64,000 nucleotides of DNA from Patiria pectinifera (taxonomy: Eukaryota; Echinodermata; Asteroidea; Valvatida; Asterinidae): NCBI GenBank assembly GCA_029964075.1, contig CM057149.1:16506197-16570196 (forward strand), written 5' to 3'. The notes under the pieces are model-generated. The model saw only the letters and a program-made list of their open reading frames with translations, was not told the DNA's origin and did no database searches. The position numbers were made by a program, and so were the translations under genes. Below, piece by piece: positions 1 through 19,099 of this stretch (the stretch's first letter is position 1; each line of letters begins with the position of its first letter).

Positions 1-355
1 GACATGAAGCATGTTAGTTATAAACAAACAAAATGAACTTTTGAAGGGTTTTTTGTTCATTACCAACTTCTTGACGAATACAACACAATTTTCTATCCCT
101 TTTTTACAAAGATTTTGGTTTAATGTTCAGAAAATTGTCGGGTTTTTTTCCCAAGGCCGTTTAGACATTTAGAAGTCCCAGCCTCCTTTTTACCCAGTTG
201 TTGCCTCTTAGTTTTAACTTTTTTCTGGAAATGAAACCGAGGATATATTTTTCTAGTCATGCACCAGGACTGTAGCTTGCAAACCTGAAGAAACCGGAGA
301 GAAAGAGAAGACGATAAAGCAATGTTCCTCTTTTTCTTCCCTTTTTTACACAAAG
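1..355 (+). other. Intron of the ARFGEF3-like gene (partial)
   Basis: AT-rich sequence with no exon seen. It ends in a pyrimidine-rich tract and an AG at 354-355 that serves as acceptor for the first visible ARFGEF3-like exon. Confidence 0.55.
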
Positions 356-3168
356 ACGTTGACAACCGTCAGTTGCGGGAGGAGTTTGCCAAGTCCTGCT
401 TCGAGACCCTGCTCCAGTTCTCCTTCATCGCCCACGACCTGAGCAAGATGACCGACGAGGGCGGTCTGACCAAGATGGCTCTGTCGGCTCTGCTGCAGCG
501 ATGCCAGGAGGTGCTGCAGAAGTACGTGGAGGACGAGCGGCTCAGCGGCAAGTGCCCATTGCCAAGGTCAGTGCATGTAGCTGCTAAATAGACCTGTAGC
601 ATGAATGTCACGCTTTGTTTTCCAGCGCTGCGGTGACTGGGTTACAGTGTTGTGTTGTAGGTCTCGAGACCTGATCTCGGTCTCAAGACTAACTCAAGAC
701 CATTTTTTGTGGTCTCGGTCTCGGTCTCGTACTATCAAAGTCTCGGTCTTGGGAGGGCTGGTCTCGGTCTCGAAAGCTCTGGTCTCGGTCTCGGATGCCA
801 AAGTCTTTGGTTTTTTACCCGAGACCTGTCGAGACCAGAACAAAATGCACCATTTACATATGGCTTAATTCATTTGCATGCTGAATTACATACGAGTCTA
901 GTCTTTATTCCAAACATAAAAGAATTTGTTAAGTGTAACTTTCATGCTGAAGAATGAGATTGAAGCTGGAATAAAGACCAGTCAATTCAGCTTGTTGATT
1001 CGGCACCCGTGCACATATTGCCCATGTATTTCACTGGTACACATTGTACTGTCCTAGACGTGACCACCAGCACTTGCACGTGCAAATGTAGCACGTTCTT
1101 GTGCTTCATGCTTTACACATGCTTTACCCTAATTTTTTTTATCTATGACTGTACAATTGTAACTTCTAAAACATCAACTTCAAGGCCCTGCAGAAACTGA
1201 TCAACCCTGCTATACCAAAAAAAATAATAAGCAGTGGTACCGTTTGGTTTTAAGAACCGCCGGTCATTGTGGGGCGGTGGAAAAGGGGGCAAGAAACTCT
1301 GTGCAGAATGCAATTTTGCACAAAGATAATTTCAGAGACACATACGGGACACATCAGTGTACATTTGCCACCAGAAACAGGTACACAAGCAAGAATCAAC
1401 TTTGTTTCAAAAAGAACAGCACAATTTAGCATTAATTTCTGACATTTTGTCAGTATTTGCTAGACATTACGTTCAACAATAAGCTTTCTGCAAGTAAAGT
1501 TTGACCTTTGTTTGCAGCAAGTTGTAAACTATGACTTCACCAAACTTTGTTGGCTGCAATTTTGGCAGTAATTTAAAGGGCCTTATTTTGAAATTGTAAT
1601 TTGCCTGACTGACAACATTTTAGACACTGTTTTTTGGGGCAAGGTCTTGCATAGTTTGTTACTTGTTACATGTACATTAAAAATCAATCAACAGGGTACC
1701 GGTAGGAACCTCATGCAAAATATTTGTGAGTTTTTTTTTCAACCTTACAATACTATAATTGGAAATGTGAGATTTCTTTTTCTTTTCTTTATGTTTGGTC
1801 TCGGTCTCGGAAGTCTTGGTCTCGTTCTGGGTCTCTGTCGTGGCCTTCAATAGCCTCGGTCTCGGAAGTCCGGTCTTGGTCTCGAAATAGCTGGTCTCGG
1901 TCTTGATCTCAGTCTCGAATGCCTCGGTCTCGGTCTCGAATGCCTCGGTCTTGGTCTCGGACATGGAGGTCTCGACTACAACACTGCTGGGTTATTAGCT
2001 TGTTGTGGATGATAGGTCACAAGCATGAAACTGTAGGTTGACTTTTGACTTTGGGATTTCTCCAAATGACAGATCCCGGATGGCTGAGATGTCGTTTGTC
2101 TTACAAGCCGTCACCACTCTGATACATTCCTTAAAGAAAGCTAAGAGCAGCAACGGTAAGTCTCCAATTCCAGCTTCCCTTGATTTAATCAAAAAGTCCA
2201 TAGGTTACATTCATAATAAGCCTCCATACTAATGACGTCACACTTTGTTTGCGTGAGTGCTTTCCTATGGTGCTCAGTGGACTGTTGGCCCCCATTGGCT
2301 CCATAGGAAAGTGCACATGTAAAAAAGTGTGACATCATTAGCACGGAGGCTTATTTACATTATTAACTGAATATTTGACTCTCCATGTTAACCTAACAAT
2401 TAAAAAGTATAGTCCATCATTTGTAATTTGTGCATTATGTTCGTTTGAAGCAACAAAAGTGCTCAAAATCTAAAGAAGGGTGCTGAACAACTAACCTGAT
2501 GAAGTTTTAGCTCAGTGAATGCTGTATATTCCGAGAAAACAATATTCTAGGATCTCGATTTCAAATCAAAAGTTGCTGAGTCATGTTTTGAATTGGGCCT
2601 GAATTCAGCGTCCGAGACACGTTCTCACTGAGCCGATTGCAGCTACGCGATGTCGCACACTGAACCGACGAATTATAGCAACCGCGCGCATGTGCCTCGT
2701 GTCAACGCTTGCGTGCGCTTCCCCAAATAAAAAAAAAACGAACTGCTAACGGAAATTTCCAACAATGCGTTGGAAAGGCCTTCTTTCGTTGATTTTTTCA
2801 AAATGACAGCTTGCCGGAAAGAATAATTTCACAGGGAGTTTAGTCCCTTTCCTATCTTTCAACCAAGTATGATTTTCAACAATAATTACGTCAGTTACTT
2901 TTTGGATAGCTGCAAATGATGGACTGTACATGTACTTTACCATTTAGCAACAAATGGCAAATGTTGTTAAACAAGTCCTTATATCTCTGGTTTCCCCTAT
3001 TTTGCAGTGGACCAAGCCACCTGGAGCCAGGTGATAGACCTGTATCCCTACCTGGTGGACTGTACCACTTGTACCTCCTCGCAGGTGTGCAATGCGCTCA
3101 AGGAGGCCCTCAGCCAATACCAAGACCTCCTGGTTGCCCCTAGCAACAGGCTCGTCAACGGCACGTGA
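356..3168 (+). CDS. ARFGEF3: ARFGEF3/BIG3-like protein, C-terminal three coding exons (5' part outside window)
   Basis: Three exons join in phase: 356-566, 2073-2155 and 3008-3168, with donors at 567 (GTCAGT) and 2156 (GTAAGT), acceptors AG at 2071-2072 and 3006-3007, and TGA at 3166-3168. Together they encode about 151 residues of an all-helical tail. Segments include [49 protein letters not shown] and [20 protein letters not shown], ending RLVNGT. From memory this pattern matches the extreme C-terminus of vertebrate BIG3/ARFGEF3, a large Sec7-family protein related to the ARF exchange factors BIG1/2. The Sec7 domain would lie upstream of the window. BIG1/BIG2 tails looked less similar to me. 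The introns carry a hAT-like MITE, a hairpin MITE and a TTAA-flanked element. Exon structure is well supported; the choice of paralogue is less so. Confidence 0.72.
645..1986. mobile_element. hAT-like non-autonomous element (1342 bp)
   Basis: The element starts CAGTGTTGTG and ends CTACAACACTG, so its ends are inverted repeats beginning CAGTGTTG. It is flanked by an exact 8-bp direct repeat CTGGGTTA (637-644 and 1987-1994). An 8-bp target duplication with CA-starting ends is the hAT signature. Subterminal regions 660-830 and 1795-1975 are arrays of GGTCTCG/GTCTCG hexamers. No transposase is visible. It lies in an ARFGEF3-like intron. Confidence 0.85.
2215..2355. mobile_element. Hairpin MITE, 141 bp
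   Basis: Nearly the whole sequence is one inverted repeat. It opens AATAAGCCTCCATACTAATG and closes with the complement of AATAAGCCTCCGTGCTAATG, and both arms run on to CTTTCCTATGG around a short centre. It sits just 3' of the second ARFGEF3-like exon. I could not define a clean target duplication. Confidence 0.75.
2404..2936. mobile_element. TTAA-flanked MITE, family shared with 61409-61921
   Basis: The ends carry AGTCCATCATTTG in inverted orientation. TTAA precedes the left end (2400-2403) and TTAC follows the right end, so one flank appears mutated. The family is clear because a second copy at 61409-61921 has intact TTAA on both sides. piggyBac-type insertion is inferred from TTAA only. 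Confidence 0.65.
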
Positions 3169-3623
3169 GAACATCGTCAATTTTGTTTTCCCTCCTGAGT
3201 TAAACAAACCAGAACACAGCATAGATATTTGTACCATATATATTTTGGAAAGATTTACGGTATATCTAGATTCAGAAAGATTGATGCTAAAATGCCAGCT
3301 TATTTAAGATTGTTAATTTGGCAGTAAATGTATAAATTTCAAAGACATTGGCAATTTTCTCTTTCTTTTTAGTAGGGTCCCCTCTTTAAAAAAAATTGCA
3401 ACTCTGTAAAAACGAGCACCAAACAGAAATTTCATGAACGGCGCTTATATAAACTCAGCTTGCTCCTCCAAACTCCCCCCCCCCTCTTCCTGGCAACCCC
3501 ACCTCCAAAAAGGGATGAAAAACAGACTTTGTTTTCCTGCATGGAATTTCTGACGGAGGCCAAAAATTTGAAAAATTCTACTTATGTATAAAATTAAACA
3601 ATATTGATTTTTTTTTTAGTATA

Positions 3624-4098
3624 GGTTTTCCCGGCTATTTTTAAATATTTATCATTTGAATTCACTGTTTCTATTATTCAAATTTGTCCATCAACATCGA
3701 TTTAGTGCATTTCCAATATTTAATTTCGTCTTTTGTCAGACAATTTCAAATTCAGTTCAAGCAACTTCAAACAATGAGCCCATGTTTTCATCCGGGGGTT
3801 ATTCGATTTCGTCTCGTCTACGCCAAACATTGTTATTCAGAAATCAAATTCGTCCAGTTGATTTATATCAGTTGAATTCGATCTCTGAATGCTGCCAATC
3901 GACAACAGCTTAGACAAATTTGATATGAAATGACGAATATTCTTGAACCAGTGACTAAAGAGAGTTACCAAACTTTAAAATTGAATGGTAAATGACTAAT
4001 TTGTTTGGTTAAAAGCATGTGAAAATTTTCGTGGACGAAATCGAATGGTAGAATCTGTGAATGTGAACAAAGAATCTTTTAAAATAGCTGGGAAAACC
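3624..4098. mobile_element. MITE with GGTTTTCCC inverted ends, about 475 bp
   Basis: Left end GGTTTTCCCGGCTATTTTTA and right end complementary to GGTTTTCCCAGCTATTTTAA form inverted repeats. Internal parts near both ends again match in inverted sense (ATTCGATTTCGTC near 3802 and its complement near 4037). No coding content. The superfamily is unresolved. Confidence 0.65.
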
Positions 4099-5107
4099 TT
4101 AAATTACCAGTTTTGGTGTCAGACCATGGAAAATTACTGGAAATCATTTCGGGAGTTCCAACAACTTTTGAAAGTTGATTAATATTCGATATCTTCAAAC
4201 ATGTCAATTTTAAGGGATTTGGGGTGTTTTTTTTTTGCTACAGCAAGAGATGGTTTTGTAGAGGATAGACTTTCTATTATGTAGTATGAAAAATGAAACA
4301 TCAAAAGAACAAATTGTTGGGAGCTAGGGGGCTTGGTTTAAGTACCTATTGCATGCATGTGATATTCAACTTGGTATAAATATGTGGAGAATGTTTTTTA
4401 TGCTAAAAACTGGCAAAGTGCATTTTAGAATGAAAAAAAATTATCAAACAACTCTGATAAAAAAGCAAATTTGCAAAAATAGAGAACAATAATTACATTC
4501 TTGCTTTTGAGGAATTTTCATTTGATTATGTTTTTTTTTGTATGTACACAGATATTTAAAATGGCTATACTTCCTTGTTTGCTATTCTGTGGTTTTTAAG
4601 GGAAAAAATCACACTTTTGTAGTTGCCTTTTGTTGTGCAATGTTTATACCATGACTAAGTGTTTATTTGCAAAAGGTGTAACCTAGCAACAGCCTTGATT
4701 TAAACGACCTTGGGTTTCTTTTTGTTTGGTTCAAAAGTTTGGTGGCTACCATGTCTACCTGAAAACCAAAGTGATAACAGTTTTTTGTTTTCGAGGAGGT
4801 TTGGATTTTATTCAAATGAGGGTGTTGTGTTCGAAATACAAAATGCATTAAAATAACATAAAGTAGTGAAACAGTTTCAATAACCCAATATTTTTCCCTC
4901 CAAAATACAGTTAACAAACTCACTTTTATCTTTGGGTGCTGTTGTTGCCTTGTTTTTCTTGGTTTTCAAAATGTGGTTGAAGAATGCACCGGTACGCTAA
5001 AAAGCAAAGCCCACATACCTGCTAAGCAGGGAAATATTTTGCTTACCCAAAAAAATGTTACCAACCAAAATGGCATGTAAAGTTAATTGGTCGTGGTTGG
5101 TACTCCA

Positions 5108-5345
5108 CATTATTGTCTACTTAGCAGCTCCGGAGCTCAGTCAAGCGGAGGACAAACAGGTTTGGCACATGAAATTCGTAACTCCCATATCTCAGAGACA
5201 AAATGTGCATTTGCTATCACGTTTTCGTCACTTAAGTTTATAGATCAATATTTGAATACCACTAAATTGAATTTTTGAAATATGCTCCACAAGTACTTGA
5301 AATTTGCTGTCAAAAGTGGGTTTGATTCTTTTTGCACCACCATGT
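5108..5345. repeat. Dispersed repeat, copy 1 (second copy 11094-11287)
   Basis: Shares blocks GCTCCGGAGCTCAGTCAAG, GACAAACAGGTTTGGCACAT, CATATCTCAG.GACAAAAT and TTTTTGCACCACC with the copy in the Rho-1 intron, in the same order and orientation. No termini defined. Confidence 0.6.
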
Positions 5346-7658
5346 AGAACAAACGAAATGGGTTTAGTAAGGGTGCCTTGAGGTAAATACAAACATAGAC
5401 GCTACGTTGTTCTGGAGTTCTTGGCGACCCAAACCCAGGCTCTGCCAATTTTTTCCATGCATTTTTCATTTTTTTGAAGCTCACCCATGTGTACATTGTG
5501 TTCATACTTTCCCAAGTATTACATTTTTCGAAATTTTGACTTCATTGCCAGTTTTGGCTTCGTACTGTTGACCTTTGCTCAGCTTGGATCCATGTTCAGG
5601 AAAGTCAAATCCAGTAATAATGAGACAGCCTTTCCATTCAGTTGGACGTGCATCACAAGCCAGAGACGGAGCCAAAACTGACGACAAAACCCTAGATTTC
5701 GTAAACTCCCCATGAGTCAGTGCAAGAAATACACAACAGATGCTCGGACCAGTAGATTATCGTGGGTACACGGGAGCAATTACCCAGCCCGCTGGGCCCG
5801 TCCCACCCTGCTCTGTCAGCAGGATATTGCATTAGGAAATGCCGGGACGGCCCCACGAGGAAGTGATAATAAGTCTACAACGTGTTTGCCATTTCCTTCT
5901 GTCGATTGCGGGGAAATGGAACAGCAGTATTTTATATTGCGTTGCTGACTTGAATTTCCTCAATTTAGAGGGGAAAAAAATTGAATTTATTTCCTCAAAA
6001 GAGAGGAAAAAAAATTGAAATTTTAAAGTTGGATGTGGCATAGAAATGCCACTGTCTTAGATTCACAAAATAGCCATAAACAACTGAACAATTTGTTTTA
6101 TGTTTTTGAGTCAACTGCTGTTTTTTTCTGATACCCTTGATTTTTCTCAAGTTTCCAGGGTTGCGTTTGTGGGGCTAATGTATCAGCAGATCTTTGCAAA
6201 TAAGCCATGTTTTCCCACCGATTCACATACAGAACAACTTAAATAAGAGAGCAACACAGCTATTATGAACAGAAGGGATAGGTCACATGGCCTCAAATTG
6301 GCCTGAACTTTTAAAAAAAATTGGATTATATATTTGCAGAAGGAGCCTTTATGCTAAATCTCATAGTTTTTTTTTTTACCTTCCCCGACCATGGAAATAG
6401 AATGGGGAAAAAAAGTTTCTTAACTCTGAACTTAATTTGAAGCTGCATGAAGTGTGATATGTTACCTGCCACTACTAAATGAGCATAAAGTTGCAAGTTA
6501 CCATATTGCAAAACTTCCGACTAAAGCCAAAAATACGAAAGGGTGGTCGATTTTTTTGTTTTCAGGTCAGCCTCAATCTGTGAATCCTGTGCTACCGTTC
6601 CCAGTGGGAGACATTTTAGACATTGGTGGCAGCAAACACACTGATCCATACATTTTCAATTATTTTCAATTATTTATGTCGTGTTTAAGCTATTGAAGCA
6701 TGCATGTTCAACATGACACAAACAATGGAAGAGGGACCACTATGTTTGCTGCCACCACTGTTTCAAAAGTCTCCCATTGCTTTTATGCTAACAAATGTTG
6801 TTGAAACCTATTTGCATGCCGCTTTATTGACTTGACTGTTCATTCATACAACACGACAGCAGAAATTTGAAGTGCCATTTTCTCAACAACAAAACTTACT
6901 TTCACAACTTTAATTTAGTTGGCGGTCCATATTTCCGTTACCGAACTCAGTACTCCTAAACGTTGTATACCATTAGAAATGTCTTGATCTGCTGAATCCA
7001 GATATATAAGTATCTTGATTCTTCATGCACTTTTTCCTCGGATCAGCTGATTTCCTCTTTTTTTACTTCCCATGTGTGCCATTAAAAAAAGAAAAACACT
7101 GTACAAAGTCTGGGAAAAATTTGAATTTCCTCCTTTTTTTGTGATTTCCCAGTTGCATGCCTGTGAATCTTAAAAATACTGACTTAATGCTCATTATCTA
7201 ATTTCCCGACCCTTATAGAAGATAGACTTGTATATTGTTAATTTGTGCATTCAATCTTTAATCCTATAAAACAGTTGTGATCAGTTATAATTGTTGGTTT
7301 TTTTTCAATATTTGTAAATCAATTGCAGAATGTGATTTGTAAATCTTTTGTAAAGTGATACGTTTGCCAGTTTTTGGATAAACTCTTTTATTCTGAAAAG
7401 CTGTATTAACTGAATTTAATTCTCAGTTTCTTTAAAGTTGAATTTCTATATTTGCCTGTAGCTCGGAAACAAGAATTATTTATTTATACGTGTTCATGAG
7501 TTTTTAAACAAGAGTATTTAATACGGAAAAACTGGTGAATTTGTTTTTTTGGGATGTAGCTGATTATACAAACACAGATGTTCGGGTAACGTGTTATTGT
7601 GGGACGTACGAGATAGTGTACAGAATAGAAATGTAAAATAGAACATAATACATTTACG

Positions 7659-7664
7659 AATAAA
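7659..7664 (+). terminator. Candidate polyadenylation signal AATAAA
   Basis: AATAAA in an AT-rich context, the best candidate for the 3' end of the ARFGEF3-like transcript. Without transcript data this is only a motif match. Confidence 0.35.
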
Positions 7665-8036
7665 TTATTTACTCATACAAAAAAAGAGATAATTTTCCTG
7701 TCTTTATTTCTTCGTTCATGCGAAACCTTCACATTGCTTTTAAAAAAATCTGTCCACATACAAAATATATAATCAAATTGCACCAATATGAGTTCTTTTA
7801 ACATATTTTTTTTACAAACAAACCTATGTAAGTTTTAAGACTTCATTATAACCATTCTCCTCGATTTCAACATCATTTTTTCTAATTTCTTTTATACCTT
7901 CTGTAACTAAAAGTCAGTTTTATTTTTTGAATTGAATTACTCCAGTTCATACTTCTGTATGTTACAAAATTTCTGGCATTTTTTTTTTTCCAGTCAAAAT
8001 AACAAAATTTATTTCAGTTTTAGAATTGTCCTCAAG

Positions 8037-8328
8037 TAGGGCTGTCCACTTCCGAATAAATTAGTATTCGATTACTCAAAACTGCATGGACCGAATACTG
8101 GAATATTCAAAGCTCGCTGATCAAGTTTTACATTTGCCAGTTGCAACAGCGTACCGCGCTGGCTAACAGTCGTACACAAAGCGCGCCAGGTAAACTTAAT
8201 TGTGTGCTGCATTGATATTATAGGCCGCTGGGTTTGTTTTTTTACCCGAATATGGGACCAGCCACAAAAAATTTCCAACATTGACGATCAAATATTTGAA
8301 TATTCAGTATACTTGGGACAGCCCTATC
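8037..8328. mobile_element. hAT-like MITE with TAGGGCTGTCC ends
   Basis: TAGGGCTGTCC at the left and GGACAGCCCTA at the right form inverted ends, each followed internally by ATTCGAATA-type AT-rich repeats. Flanks TCCTCAAG and TCCGCCAAAG may be a decayed 8-bp duplication. The internal block 'tgatcaagt' with TATTCAAA recurs at about 44805 and 62150, so the family is dispersed. Confidence 0.6.
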
Positions 8329-8530
8329 CGCCAAAGACACACAAAAAATGGACAAACATAATGGTATACAAATCAAATGTATGCTTCACGAATACATTTC
8401 TGCAATGCCAAAGCCTCACATTAATATAAAATCTCGGTTATATACAACCTTTGCCATACAAGTCCAATACTACATGTACATGTATATACAAATTTCAACG
8501 CCGCATCATAAAAGTGTTACTTTGCACAGA

Positions 8531-9148
8531 ATGACATAAATTTGTGAAAATATAAACTTAAAAGTTGTTAATGAATATTAAAATATATTTAAGAATACTG
8601 ACAGTGATTAAAATACATTGAGAGTGAAGATATTAGTAACTGTACCCGGTAATTGTATGATCTGTTTAAAAGGCATCTTAGTTACATCATGTTCCATTTG
8701 CACTTCTTTTTTTACTTGGTTTTCAACACACAATTTATTGACGATGCACAACACAATATTTTTTTTGTATTTGGACAATACAAAAATTGTAATATTTGTT
8801 TACAAAAATACAACAATGCTTCCTTTAATTATTTCTTGACATAAATTGGTGAAAATAAAATTGAAAGCTGATAATGAATATTAAAATATATTTAAGAATA
8901 CTGACAGTTATTAAAATACATTGAAAGTGAAGATATTAATAACTGTACCCGGTAATTGAATGATCTGTTTAAAAGGCATACATCTTAATTACATCATTTG
9001 CACTTCTTTTTTTACTTGGTTTTCAACACACAATTTATTGACGATGCAGATTATACACAAACAACACAATCTTTTTTTTTGTATTTGGACAATACAAACA
9101 ATTTTATATCTGTTTACAAAAATACAACAATGCTTCCTTTAATTATTT
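8531..9148. repeat. Tandem duplication of about 305 bp, two units
   Basis: 8531-8835 and 8836-9148 are direct copies, alignable throughout (for example AACTGTACCCGGTAATTG at about 8638 and 8941, and TTATTGACGATGCA in both). Differences are scattered substitutions and small indels. Confidence 0.85.
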
Positions 9149-9370
9149 CAAAAGAAATTGCGTAACTTTCTTTACTAGGGGACATTTGCCCTTGACTTGG
9201 CGTAAAATATAGATGGCATAACAAGACCCCAGTAAATAGACTTTATTCACGAATCAGCCATATTAAATTAAAAGCGAGGTAAATTCTTCATTTTTGGAAC
9301 TTGAGAGTAGAAATGAAAGCAATCAAATCAAAGTTCATTACAAATTAATACCAGTCTCCTAATGTTTTAT

Positions 9371-9659
9371 CCTAATGTTTTAAGCCACGTAAAATAAAAC
9401 AATTGAAAGTGAGGCTTTGAACGTCTTCAATCACAGAATAGTCTGGCACCTTCCCATTCAACAGTTTACAATGTATAAAATAGATTCAAGGAACACGACC
9501 GAAAATGGCTTCCTTGTGAATGGGCCTTTATTCCCGAGTTGGCCATTTTTGTGGAGTTCCCTGAATGTATTTCATTAAAAGTTAACTGTTGAATGGGATG
9601 GCGCCAGACTATTTATGCAGGCACAATGCAGCCTTATTTTACTGGCTTTAAACATTAGG
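9371..9659. mobile_element. Inverted-repeat MITE, about 289 bp
   Basis: CCTAATGTTTTAAGCCACGT at the left is matched by the complement of CCTAATGTTTAAAGCCAGTA at the right. The arms continue inward through AATAGTCTGGC.CC and CCCATTCAACAGTT on both sides. Arms exceed 100 bp with moderate mismatch. Confidence 0.7.
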
Positions 9660-10222
9660 GAATGTTTAATTACAAATTTTTAAATTATTCACTGAAGCAG
9701 ACTGGAATTTATTATAAATTAAGTTGCGTTCATTTTTCTTCGCAAGTTTCAAAAATTAAGATTTTGCCTAACTTTCTATTAAATATGGCTAGTATAGAGG
9801 ATAATTTCAAATGCAGCAAAAATCGAAGCTCATTACCTCCGAAATTGCACATTCGTGGCCAGGCCTATTGCTTTTTTTCAACAGACTGGTCGCGCGCAAA
9901 CATTACTGTTGTTAGAATTCACAAGGCGAGGCGGGATTCACACCTACGCACGTCATGCATATAGTTAACTGCTAGTTACCTGTCCCCACTTTTGAAGTCC
10001 AAAGGACAATGAGGTCAGGGAATCAGACTAGCTTATAGACTCAATCGAGGAACAATAGGTGGCGCTGTTTGGACTACTCGTGAACATACAGGAAGACAAA
10101 ATTGGGAACCCACACTTGTACAAGCGCATGTAATTCCTGGAAGCACACATGATCAAATTTTACCGTGATGTTTCATACATACAGAGTCCATAGGAGGGAA
10201 TAACTCAGGCGCGCGACGACTT

Positions 10223-18341
<8,119 letters not shown>

Positions 18342-18931
18342 TTAATAGTTTCTACAACAAACAAACGTTTTACTTAAAAAGTTGTTTATCTTTATTTTTG
18401 AATGAAATTTAGGCAGTACAATATAATTAAAAACAAAACACATTTTTTATCAGTTTTAAAAAAAACGTATATTTCTTGAAGAAAAATACACAAATAAATC
18501 GCAAAATAAATTTCATCAAGAAATAATTGATGCCCAAATATCAAACTTCAATTCTGGACATTTTTACATTTCGATTAATTTTTATATTATCATAAAAGGT
18601 AGCGAGGCTTAAAAATGCAATCCAACAACTAGAACAAATAAATTAAACACGACAATCTTTTTTATTTCATATAATCTTCTTCTTTTTTATTAAATAGAGA
18701 GAATATAGAGACCAAATTAAAACTGGCGCTACACCAGTACCATGTTAAAAACCCAGCGCCAGCATATACACATGATACAGTACTCTATCCGAACTTTTCC
18801 ACCTGTTTTCGGAGATAATTGATTGACAATTGTAAATCAAAACCAGCACACTTTGACAGAATTAACATGTCAACTTCATCATAGTTCTTGTTAATTTAGA
18901 GTCATTCATCTACAACGTATCAAAACCTTAC

Positions 18932-19015
18932 CTTTTAATTCTTGAAATTTCGTTCGTAGCTTGCTCACAAATCGTGCTGCACGAGGGCGTTTTCTGTTGG
19001 CAGGTGTTTTATGAC
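18932..19015 (-). other. Rho-1 non-coding first exon (probable)
   Basis: On the minus strand the sequence AATTAAAAG is followed by GTAAGG (donor GT at 18930-18931). A matching acceptor CCAG lies at about 18295-18298, 35 bases 5' of the ATG at 18260. A TATA box about 27 bases upstream sets the probable 5' end near 19015. The exon would be 5' UTR only. Confidence 0.55.
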
Positions 19016-19041
19016 TGACCATTTTCGGCTCCGCGTGCACG

Positions 19042-19076
19042 CTTTTATACCACTCGGCCAACTGTGCTAAAAATAG
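19042..19076 (-). promoter_or_regulatory. Rho-1 core promoter: TATA box and MEF2-type site
   Basis: TATAAAAG on the minus strand at 19042-19049, with CTAAAAATAG at 19067-19076 matching the MEF2 consensus YTAWWWWTAR 18 bp further upstream. The spacing relative to the non-coding exon at 18932-19015 fits a TATA-directed start. Function is inferred from motifs. Confidence 0.5.
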
Positions 19077-19099
19077 ATCGGAACTTTCGACTTGTTAGG

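Larger units (their letters stand above)
3169..7680 (+). other. Probable long 3' UTR of the ARFGEF3-like gene
   Basis: No coding segment is seen between the TGA at 3166 and the AATAAA at 7659. The stretch is AT-rich and carries a MITE (3624-4098) and a dispersed repeat (about 5108-5345). Assigning all of it to the UTR is an inference from the absence of an earlier clear AATAAA followed by a GT-rich stretch; transcription could end sooner. Confidence 0.4.

Noticed and set aside
1677..1964. Minus-strand Thr/Glu-rich reading frame
   Set aside because: It is made by the GGTCTCG hexamer array of the hAT-like element.
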